In this document: piece after piece, positions 21,017 through 29,227 of the stretch
Position numbering within the stretch: the stretch's first letter is position 1
Layout: each line of letters starts with the position of its first letter
DNA from: Anaerolineaceae bacterium
GTDB lineage: Bacteria > Chloroflexota > Anaerolineae > Aggregatilineales > Phototrophicaceae
Length of the DNA stretch: 64,000 nucleotides
Direction of reading: 5' to 3'
Assembly (NCBI GenBank): GCA_007693385.1
Contig: REDR01000063.1
Coordinates: forward strand, 1 to 64,000
Position numbers and translations under genes: made by a program
The notes under the pieces: model-generated
What the model was told of the DNA's origin: nothing
The model's database searches: none
Seen by the model: the letters and a program-made list of their open reading frames with translations, nothing else

Positions 21017-21038
21017 TTGTAGTATTGTTGTAGTATTG
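21017..21038. promoter_or_regulatory. Tandem 11-bp direct repeats (candidate PhoB-type regulator box)
   Basis: TTGTAGTATTG TTGTAGTATTG, two perfect adjacent copies between divergent genes. Confidence 0.5.
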
Positions 21039-21089
21039 TACTGTGATAGTGGCCGTTGCCAAAGCAGAAAACAGCATTAGGTTTAAGTT

Positions 21090-21857
21090 ATGAGTGAGAT
21101 ACACAGACCATCACCGCGCCATAAGCCCGTCGCGCTGTTTGTGACGTGCATGGTCGATATGATCTATCCCGATGTGGGCAAGGCTACCGTGCGCCTGCTG
21201 GATCATCTGGGCGTGCCGGTCAGTTTCCCCGCCGGTCAGACCTGTTGCGGGCAACCGGCATTCAATGGCGGCTTTCACGATTCAGCGCGACCTGTCGCCC
21301 GTCAATTCCTGCGGGCGTTCCGCACGGCGGAGGTGATCGTCGTGCCGTCCGGCAGTTGCGCGTCGATGATTCGCCACTATTACCCGCAACTGTTCGCCGA
21401 TGACGCCGCGCTGTATCCGCTTGCGGTGCAGATCGCCAGCCGAACGTGGGAGCTGAGCGAATATCTGGTCGATGGGCTGGGGATTGACGATCTGGGCATC
21501 ACGCGGCCTCCGGTGCGCGTCGGCTTTCATGACGCCTGTCATGGACTGCGCTTGAGTGGCCTGCGTGAGCAATCGCGGCGGCTGGTGGCGAATGTCGGCG
21601 GGGTGCAGGTGGTTGACCTGCCGAACGCTGATGCCTGCTGTGGCTTCGGCGGGCTGTTCTCGGTCAAGATGCCAGCCATCAGCGCCGCCATGCTAAAAGA
21701 TAAGCTAGAAGGCATCGCCGCTATTGACCTTCTGCTGACCGGCGACTGCGGCTGTATCGCGCAGATTGACGGCGGCCTGCGCCGCATCAGCGCCGACGAT
21801 CCGCGCCGCGTGCCGGTGCAACACATCGCCGAATTCATCGCGGATGGGTTAGGTTAG
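21090..21857 (+). CDS. lutA: (Fe-S)-binding protein, LutA/YkgE-like
   Basis: FVTCMVDMIYPDVGKATVRLLDHLGVPVSFPAGQTCCGQPAFNGG; second CCGFGG motif. Confidence 0.85.
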   Translation: MSEIHRPSPRHKPVALFVTCMVDMIYPDVGKATVRLLDHLGVPVSFPAGQTCCGQPAFNGGFHDSARPVARQFLRAFRTAEVIVVPSGSCASMIRHYYPQLFADDAALYPLAVQIASRTWELSEYLVDGLGIDDLGITRPPVRVGFHDACHGLRLSGLREQSRRLVANVGGVQVVDLPNADACCGFGGLFSVKMPAISAAMLKDKLEGIAAIDLLLTGDCGCIAQIDGGLRRISADDPRRVPVQHIAEFIADGLG

Positions 21858-21884
21858 TGATTGATTCAGGAGCGATAAAATACG

Positions 21885-22415
21885 ATGGCCGGAATAAAGT
21901 GTGAAAATTGTGGCGCGATAAATCGTGTCGGCGAAGTTTTCTGTCAGACGTGCAGTTGCTCGTTGATTGACGATGTTAGCCTATTGGAAACCAGCAACTT
22001 CGATGATTCCGACGACTCCGATGATTTCGACTCGTTTCATGATGCCGGTGGTTATGTGCCGTACAGCTTGATGCTGGTGCTGGTGATGGACGAAACCAGC
22101 GAAGACATCAGCATTGATCCGCAGGACGGAGGGAGCGTGGTCATCGGGCGGGTAGACCCCGAATCGCAGACGACGCCCGACATCGACCTGAGCGACTTCG
22201 GCGCTTACGAGCGCGGCATCAGCCGCAATCATGCCCGCGTCACCCGCGACGGCGAGACGATCTACTTGCAGGATTTAGGCAGTAGCAACGGCACATTCAT
22301 CAACGGCGCACGCCTGCATCACGATCACCCGCGCCAGCTCGTCGAAGGCGACCGCGTGCGCTTCGGTCAATTGGGCTTTCGCGTGCGTTTCGTGCCGTCC
22401 GTCGTCAGCAATTGA
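21885..22415 (+). CDS. FHA domain protein with N-terminal zinc ribbon
   Basis: CENCGAINRVGEVFCQTCSC; FHA GISRNHARVTRDGETIYLQDLGSSNGTFINGARL. Confidence 0.9.
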   Translation: MAGIKCENCGAINRVGEVFCQTCSCSLIDDVSLLETSNFDDSDDSDDFDSFHDAGGYVPYSLMLVLVMDETSEDISIDPQDGGSVVIGRVDPESQTTPDIDLSDFGAYERGISRNHARVTRDGETIYLQDLGSSNGTFINGARLHHDHPRQLVEGDRVRFGQLGFRVRFVPSVVSN

Positions 22416-23202
22416 GCGCGACCAGCCAGCCTAAAAACGCCTCCACATCGGGGATGCCCTGCGCGGTATAGTCGGCATTCTCGATGACGGCTGGCGGCGT
22501 CTCCGCCGATTCGACCCCCACACCCACCGCATAGCATACGCCGGACTGTCGTAAAGCGGCGGCGCTCTTCAGCGCGTCGATGTCGGTGGTGTCGTCGCCG
22601 ATATAGACCGCCGCCGTCAGGTCATATTCGCGCACCAGCGCGGCGAAGGCACTCCCCTTGTTGGTGTCGATGGGTGGGCGCACCTCATAGATCATGCGCC
22701 CCGCGAACGTGCGTAAATCGTGCGCGGTTTCGATCTGCGCCATGACCGGATGCAATCGCGCCTGTACCGCGTCATGGTCTTCCGCCTGCCGATAATGCAC
22801 GGAGAGCGTCGCGCCTTTGTCCTCCACCCACGCGCCCTCAATGCCGACTAGCGCCGATTCGATGCGAGCGATAGCGGCCTCTAAATTCGGGCGATAAGCG
22901 CGGACATCGGGCGGGATTTCTACCGCGCCATCGCGCCAGCGCTCCATGCCGTGATTGCCGACATAGACGGCGCCCGCCACGCCGACGCGCTCGCGCACAT
23001 CCGCCGCGCCGCGCCCGCTAATCACGCCGACGAGCGGCAGGGCGGCGGCCAATCGCGTCAGGTGCTGGCGGGCGGTCTGGCTGACCTGCGCCGCGTCCGG
23101 CACATCGACAATCGGGCTGATCGTGCCGTCCACGTCAGTGATGACGCCCAATCGCGCTGTTTGGGTGAAGGCGGTCTGCGTTTTGAGTGCTTCCCAGTGC
23201 AT
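22405..23202 (-). CDS. otsB: Trehalose-phosphatase (HAD superfamily)
   Basis: GVITDVDGTISPIVDVPDAA; VGVISGRGAADV; YVGNHGMERW; YIGDDTTDIDAL. Confidence 0.88.
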   Translation of the reverse strand: MHWEALKTQTAFTQTARLGVITDVDGTISPIVDVPDAAQVSQTARQHLTRLAAALPLVGVISGRGAADVRERVGVAGAVYVGNHGMERWRDGAVEIPPDVRAYRPNLEAAIARIESALVGIEGAWVEDKGATLSVHYRQAEDHDAVQARLHPVMAQIETAHDLRTFAGRMIYEVRPPIDTNKGSAFAALVREYDLTAAVYIGDDTTDIDALKSAAALRQSGVCYAVGVGVESAETPPAVIENADYTAQGIPDVEAFLGWLVALNC

Positions 23203-23242
23203 AGTGTTTCCTCTGTTTTTCGGGCGTTATGCCGTCCGCGTG

Positions 23243-23950
23243 CTAATCGTCATAAGACCGGATGCGGTCTGCCGGACGGCGCGGCGGCGCTGATGGCGGC
23301 TCGTCGTCGAAGTAGTCGGCTGTGATCGGCGTCTCGTCGAATGTCGGGCGGACGTGTGGACGCTTGACGGGGCGCGTGACCGGATGCGGGATGAACAGGC
23401 GGATGAACTCGGTCAATGGGCCGGTTGCTCCGGCGACGATCACGCCAGCCAGCGTCAACCAGAAGCCGGAAGCCACCACCTGCGCCGCCAGAAAACCATC
23501 GTAGAAGCGATACATGATGAATGATGGCACGATCACATTGGCGGTCAGGCCGAAGACCACACCGAACACGATGAACAGCGCCCGAAAGCGGCTGGGCGGA
23601 TACAGTGGCCGCCCGATGATGACCATGACCAGAGCGGTCAGCGCGGCGAAGGCGTGGCCGACACCTAGCAAGACCACACTGAAGATCGCCAGCGTCGGCC
23701 AGTAGTCCGCGATGATGTCGCGTGCCGCGTCGCCCATGCCGCGCAGTAAATCCGGCGATAGCTCCTCGCCGATCAGTAGCAATTGCGTCTGGAACTGGTC
23801 GAGCGTCAGGCGGGCGAATTCGTAACCACGACGCGGCGCATCGACGGAATCCGGCAGGGTGCGCCAGTCCATCAGAAAGAAGCCGTAGAAGATGGCGGCG
23901 ACTCCGCCCGCGTACCCGACGAAGATCAACAATCTGATGGCACGGTTCAT
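23243..23950 (-). CDS. Multi-pass membrane protein of unknown function
   Basis: Several hydrophobic helices; no family recognised. Confidence 0.65.
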   Translation of the reverse strand: MNRAIRLLIFVGYAGGVAAIFYGFFLMDWRTLPDSVDAPRRGYEFARLTLDQFQTQLLLIGEELSPDLLRGMGDAARDIIADYWPTLAIFSVVLLGVGHAFAALTALVMVIIGRPLYPPSRFRALFIVFGVVFGLTANVIVPSFIMYRFYDGFLAAQVVASGFWLTLAGVIVAGATGPLTEFIRLFIPHPVTRPVKRPHVRPTFDETPITADYFDDEPPSAPPRRPADRIRSYDD

Positions 23951-24019
23951 CGCGTTACGCTCCGTATGATCTAGCCGACATTTGATGATCTCATTTTACC
24001 GCAAATCGTCGGCGCTGTG

Positions 24020-25048
24020 TCATGCGTCATCCACCGGATAGCCCAATTCGACGGCGCGTTCAAGGTCGCGGACGGCGTTCTCATTCTCGCCGAGCGCCTG
24101 ATACACACCGGCGCGATTGTAATATGCGATGGCTGATTCCGGCTGTAGCGTCAAGGCCAGCGTGAAATCACCGAGCGCGATGTCGTGATTGCCCTGCTGA
24201 TAATGCGCGACGCCGCGATTGATGTAAGCGGTGACGAACGACTCATCCTGCGCGATGGCGGCGGTGAAGTCGGCGATGGCGTCGTCGTATTGCATCAGCG
24301 CGAGATGCGCCATGCCGCGACTGTTGTAATTAAACGGATCGGCGGGGGCGTGGGTGATGGCCTGCGCGTAATCGGCGAAGGCGGCTTCGTGGTCGCCGCG
24401 CCCGAATAACAGCATGGCGCGGTTGTGGTAGGCGACGGCGAAATTCTCCTGCAAGCGGATGGCGCGGTCGTAGTTGACGCGGGCGGCCAGCACATTACCG
24501 GCGTCGGCGTACAGATTGCCGCGCTCGAAGAAAATCGGGAAGAAATCCGGATCGAGGCGGGCGGCGCGGTCATAATCGCGCAGGGCGGCGTCAACATCGC
24601 CGTTCAATTCAGCCATGCGCCCGCTATGATACCAGACTATCGCGGACTGCGGCGCGAGTTCACGCGCCCGTGCGATGTCGTCGTCTGCCGCGTCGCGCTC
24701 GCCGCGTGTCAGATGCAGGCGGGCGCGGAAGGCATACGCCAGCGCCGAATCCGGCAGTAGGTCGAACGCCTGCGCTTTGTCGTCGTCGGCCAGATCGAAG
24801 TCGCGCCGGATGCGATAGATCGAGCCGCGATAGATGTAAGCCTCCGCCAGCGCGTCCGCTTCTTCGTCGCCCGCGTCGATGATGTCGGAAAGAGCGTCCA
24901 GCGCGGCGTCGTAGTCGGTCAGCCAGTACAGCAAGATGGCGTCATCCAGCGCGGACGGCGCGGCGGCGGAAGCGTCGTCGTCCGCCTGTGCGCCACCGGC
25001 CACCATCAACGCGACGAGAATGAACAGCGTGGTCATCAATCTTTTCAT
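24020..25048 (-). CDS. Secreted TPR repeat protein
   Basis: Signal peptide and successive TPRs (AIAYYNRAGVYQALGENENAVRDLERAVEL). Confidence 0.85.
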   Translation of the reverse strand: MKRLMTTLFILVALMVAGGAQADDDASAAAPSALDDAILLYWLTDYDAALDALSDIIDAGDEEADALAEAYIYRGSIYRIRRDFDLADDDKAQAFDLLPDSALAYAFRARLHLTRGERDAADDDIARARELAPQSAIVWYHSGRMAELNGDVDAALRDYDRAARLDPDFFPIFFERGNLYADAGNVLAARVNYDRAIRLQENFAVAYHNRAMLLFGRGDHEAAFADYAQAITHAPADPFNYNSRGMAHLALMQYDDAIADFTAAIAQDESFVTAYINRGVAHYQQGNHDIALGDFTLALTLQPESAIAYYNRAGVYQALGENENAVRDLERAVELGYPVDDA

Positions 25049-25188
25049 GGTGTTTTGCCCTCAAACGGCGCGTATTTATCCCGCGCCACTACGCGATTTC
25101 CATTGATCTTTACACGTTACATCATAACCGCAAAGGCGCGGGGCTGGCTACAAAAAGTAGAAACACCGTTAGACTTGTGACAAAACTT

Positions 25189-28101
25189 TTACCCGCCGGA
25201 CGATTTACCGTCGCCGCGCCGCTTACGCAACAGCCGCGAGCCGATATTGCCGACATCGGGTTGCCCCGCCGTCGGGCCGAAATCGGATTCTCTCGCCGTC
25301 GGGTCGGCGTCGGATTGCCTCGCCGTCGGGTCGTCGTCGGCTTGCCCCGCCGTTGAGTCGGTGTCGGCCTGTTCCGGTGCGGCGGTGCGGGCGGGCGCGG
25401 ATAGCGCCGTGCGGTCAATCGCCGGTTGACGGGTGGCGGAGCGGGCGCGTTGTCGCGCTTGTTGCAATGTCGCCATGCGCTGATCGGCGGGCGTTTCATC
25501 ACCGGTTCGCCGCGTAATCAACCACGCCCGCAGGCGCTCTAAATCCGTCCGCGTGATGAGCAGTCGCCGGACGCCGACATCAAACGGCAACAGCACCACC
25601 GCCAATAGCAATAGGAACGGCCAGATCGGTTCAAAGCCGCGTGTGGCCGTCGCGGTATCCGTCCAGACCGCCGCCGGATCGTCGGATAAATCCGCGCCGC
25701 CGGTTCTGCGGGCGATCTCCGCGAGGATGTCGGTAGCCGGTGGGCGCATGTCGTATTCGCGGGAATAGCCGCGCACCCAGCCGATTGTCTGCGTGTAGGC
25801 GGCGTCCGGCGTGCCGACGCGCACCAGATGAGCGCCTTCCGCCATTGGCACGAAGCGGCCTTCGTAGCGTCCGGGCGCGACCTGCTGTAGACCGATGCGG
25901 CGGGCGTCACCTTCGCGGGCGTGTACCACGCTGGCGCTTAATGCCAGTCCGTTGAGGAAATTGCCGTCGTCGTCGCGGGCGTCCACTGTGATGAGCGCTG
26001 AACCGTCGCGCCGCGTGACTTGCGTCTCCAGATTGCGCGAGGCGTCGTCGCTGATCGTCCAGCGTACCGTCTGCCCCCAGAATGTGGCGAAGTCGTCCCA
26101 GTTGATCCAGTCCGCGCCCCAGCGCCCCGTCGCGTCACTGGTGAAGGCGACACTGCGCCCCAGCCCGTATTGCCACGCCGCCATAATCGGATCGGCGTAA
26201 GGTTCGGGCGCTCGCAATATCACGGTGGCGGCGGGGCGGGCGGTGGTGGTCACGTAGCCGCGCAGAGGGGGCAGTCCGCCGATGCCGTCCATGACCGGAT
26301 GCGGGCGTTGACGCGGCGTGAAATCTTCCTCTTGAATATAAGTGCGCGTGGTTAACACCGTCTCGGCGGCGAAGATCAACGGAATTTGTTCGGCGTCGAT
26401 CACCTGATAGAAGTTGCCGCCGCCTAGCTCGGCCATCTCCTCCATGAAGCCGGATTCCCAGTCGCCGATGGAGATGACCGTCGTCGTGACGTTCTCATCA
26501 CGATATAGCGCTTCGGTGAATTCCGGCAGACCTTCACGCGGCGCGCCGCCATCGGTCAATAGGATGATGTGCTTGAGGTTGCTCGGCTCGTCCACGATGG
26601 TCTCGGCGGCGAATTCCATACCGGCGCGGATGCTGGTGCCGCCGCCCGCCCGCAGGGATGCCACCTGTCGCTGTAATGCGGTGCGATCCGTCACATTCTG
26701 GAAATCAAACACCCAGAACGCGGACGTATCAAACGACGCGACCCCGGCGCGGTCGGCTTCCGTCAAAAAATCCAGCGAGCGAATGATGGCCTCTTTCGCC
26801 ACATCCAGCCATGTGATGCCGCTTGGCGTGCGGAGGTTCATACTGCCGGAGCGATCAATCACATAGGCGATGGTCAGCGTCGGCAGGCGTTCTTCGTCAT
26901 CTATCCGCATCTCGACGGGCAGAGCGTCCTCTAGCGGCGTCTGGAAGTAGCCGCCCGGCGCGTAACTCTGCGGCCCGCCGATGACCACCAGCCCGCCGCC
27001 TAGATCGCGCACATAGACTTCTAAAGCGCGAAGCTGGCGCGGCGGCATGTCGGTAGCGCTGATGTTGGCTAAGATCACGCTTTGATAACCGGCCAGCCCG
27101 TCGAATGAGGGCGGCAGTTGGTCAGGGGTGATCGTCTCGACGTTTAAGCCGACGCCGGTCAGCGCGGGCGCGATTTGCGCCGTCTCCGCGAAGTCGTCAC
27201 TGCCATCCACCAGCAGGACACGCGGCTCGCCGGTTACGCGGCTGAACGCGGCCAGTTGATTATTCTGGAAGAAGCCGTCTTCGCCTTGCGGGTCGATGCG
27301 GACTTCAAAATCGCGGAAGCCAGCAGAGCCGCTTTGCAGGCGCACCGGATACACCGTCTCGCCCGCCGCTAACGCGATGCGCTCCTGCCGCACAATCGCG
27401 CCGCCCGCCAATACCGTGATGTCGGCTGTGGTGTCCGTCTCGCTGTATAGCGTCGCGCTGAGGGTGAACGCCTGATCCTCGTTCAGCACGGCGGGCACAT
27501 CGACGGCACGAACCAGCACTTCCGGCGTCGGCGGGCGCGTATAGCTGACGTAGCTGATCTCGACTCCGGCGCTGGCGGCTAAGTCGGCGGCGGATTCCCA
27601 GTCGCCGCGAGTCGGGCGACCATCGCTCAATAGCACGATGCGACGGTCAGCGTCCTGCGGCAGAATCGCCAGCGCCAGCCGGATGGCGGCGGCGTAATCG
27701 GTGTTACCGGCTGGTGGCGCGGCCAGAATCGCGCCGAGTTCACGCGAGTCGCTCATGTTGCGGGCGATCTGCGCTGTCTCCGCGAAGGCGACCACGCCAG
27801 CCACGTCGCCCGGGCGTAGCTCGTTGATGCTCTGCGCGATGAAGTCGCGGGCGGCGTCCTGTAATGTCGTGCCCATGCTGTCGCTCATGTCTAGCAGGTA
27901 AACGACGGCCAGCCGATCAGCAGAGCGGATGACGCTCGTCCCCGCCAAGCCCATCACCAGCAGGGTGACGATGCTCACGCGCAAAAACAGGCTGACGCTA
28001 TCGCGCCCGCGCCGCCATCGTGAGCGCGGCCAACCGATATAACATACGATGGGGAGCGCGATCAGCAACAGGAGCAGGGCTGACGGGCTGGTGAATGTCA
28101 T
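25189..28101 (-). CDS. Large membrane VWA protein with glutamine-amidotransferase-like region (BatA/BatB-like)
   Basis: Two MIDAS-like motifs (LLDMSDSMG, VIDRSGSMN) and DLGGGLVVIGGPQSYAPGGY; TMs at both ends. Confidence 0.85.
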   Translation of the reverse strand: MTFTSPSALLLLLIALPIVCYIGWPRSRWRRGRDSVSLFLRVSIVTLLVMGLAGTSVIRSADRLAVVYLLDMSDSMGTTLQDAARDFIAQSINELRPGDVAGVVAFAETAQIARNMSDSRELGAILAAPPAGNTDYAAAIRLALAILPQDADRRIVLLSDGRPTRGDWESAADLAASAGVEISYVSYTRPPTPEVLVRAVDVPAVLNEDQAFTLSATLYSETDTTADITVLAGGAIVRQERIALAAGETVYPVRLQSGSAGFRDFEVRIDPQGEDGFFQNNQLAAFSRVTGEPRVLLVDGSDDFAETAQIAPALTGVGLNVETITPDQLPPSFDGLAGYQSVILANISATDMPPRQLRALEVYVRDLGGGLVVIGGPQSYAPGGYFQTPLEDALPVEMRIDDEERLPTLTIAYVIDRSGSMNLRTPSGITWLDVAKEAIIRSLDFLTEADRAGVASFDTSAFWVFDFQNVTDRTALQRQVASLRAGGGTSIRAGMEFAAETIVDEPSNLKHIILLTDGGAPREGLPEFTEALYRDENVTTTVISIGDWESGFMEEMAELGGGNFYQVIDAEQIPLIFAAETVLTTRTYIQEEDFTPRQRPHPVMDGIGGLPPLRGYVTTTARPAATVILRAPEPYADPIMAAWQYGLGRSVAFTSDATGRWGADWINWDDFATFWGQTVRWTISDDASRNLETQVTRRDGSALITVDARDDDGNFLNGLALSASVVHAREGDARRIGLQQVAPGRYEGRFVPMAEGAHLVRVGTPDAAYTQTIGWVRGYSREYDMRPPATDILAEIARRTGGADLSDDPAAVWTDTATATRGFEPIWPFLLLLAVVLLPFDVGVRRLLITRTDLERLRAWLITRRTGDETPADQRMATLQQARQRARSATRQPAIDRTALSAPARTAAPEQADTDSTAGQADDDPTARQSDADPTARESDFGPTAGQPDVGNIGSRLLRKRRGDGKSSGG
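25256..25363 (-). repeat. In-frame minisatellite, four 27-bp units
   Basis: Units starting tcggxttgccccgccgtcgg; encodes 9-aa repeats ADTDSTAGQ/ADDDPTARQ/SDADPTARE/SDFGPTAGQ. Confidence 0.8.
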
Positions 28102-29099
28102 CGGCTTTCCTCAAGCGCCGCCGTCATCTTCCGCAATAGATCGGCGACGATGTGATCGGTGCTGATGCCTTCGGCCATGCCCTCAAAGTTGAGCAGTAAG
28201 CGATGGCGCAACGCGGAGGCGGCCACCGCGCTCACGTCGTCCAGCGCGACGTTAAAGCGGCCTTCCAGCAGGGCGTTGATCTTCGCGCCCAGTATCAGCG
28301 CCTGTGCGCCGCGTGGCGACGCGCCGTATTGCACATAGCGCCGCACCATGTCGGAGGCGTCGGCGTGTGTCGGATGCGTGGCGACGATCAAGCGGGCGAC
28401 ATAGCGCGTGATGTGTGACGCAACCGGCGTATTCAATGCTAGCTCGCGCATGTTGATGACCTGCTGGCCGGTGGCGACGTGCTGGGCTGAGGCGGTCTGC
28501 GTGCCGGTGGTGCGCTCGATGATGCTGACCAGTTCATCCGCCGTCGGGAAGGTGACGTTAATCTTGAACATGAAGCGGTCTAACTGCGCTTCCGGTAGCG
28601 GGTACGTGCCTTCTTGCTCCACCGGATTCTGGGTTGCCAGCACGAAGAACGGCTGTGCCATCGGGTACATCGTGCCGCCGACGGTGACGGTCTTTTCCTG
28701 CATGGCTTCCAGTAGCGCGGATTGTGTCTTGGGGGTGGCGCGGTTGATCTCGTCAGCCAGTATCAGGTTAGCGAAGATCGGCCCGCGCTGAAAGCGGAAT
28801 ATCTTGCGTCCGGATTCGTCGTCCTCCATGATGTTGGTGCCGGTGATGTCCGACGGCATCAAGTCCGGCGTGAATTGAATACGGCTGAATTCCAGATCGA
28901 GCGCGTCGGCTAAGGTGCGGATCAGTTGCGTTTTGCCCAGTCCGGGCACGCCTTCTAGCAAAGCATGGCGTCCGGCCAGTACGCAGATCAACACGTCGCG
29001 CACGACATCATCCTGCCCGACGATCACCCGCCCGACTTCCGCTTCGATATTGCGGGCTAACTGGCTGAATTCTTCTAGCGCGATGGCCTGATCGCTCAT
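28098..29099 (-). CDS. MoxR family AAA ATPase
   Basis: VGQDDVVRDVLICVLAGRHALLEGVPGLGKTQLIRTLA; Walker B LILADEINRATPKTQSALLEAMQE. Confidence 0.95.
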   Translation of the reverse strand: MSDQAIALEEFSQLARNIEAEVGRVIVGQDDVVRDVLICVLAGRHALLEGVPGLGKTQLIRTLADALDLEFSRIQFTPDLMPSDITGTNIMEDDESGRKIFRFQRGPIFANLILADEINRATPKTQSALLEAMQEKTVTVGGTMYPMAQPFFVLATQNPVEQEGTYPLPEAQLDRFMFKINVTFPTADELVSIIERTTGTQTASAQHVATGQQVINMRELALNTPVASHITRYVARLIVATHPTHADASDMVRRYVQYGASPRGAQALILGAKINALLEGRFNVALDDVSAVAASALRHRLLLNFEGMAEGISTDHIVADLLRKMTAALEESR

Positions 29100-29227
29100 G
29101 TGTTTCTCCTCAATATGGGGCGTCGTTCATCCCGTCACGTTTTTGTCCGCTATCAGTGTACAACAAACCGCGCCCATCCACGACTACCGGCTGATTACGG
29201 GTTGGGCGTGGCACGCGACGCCGCTAC

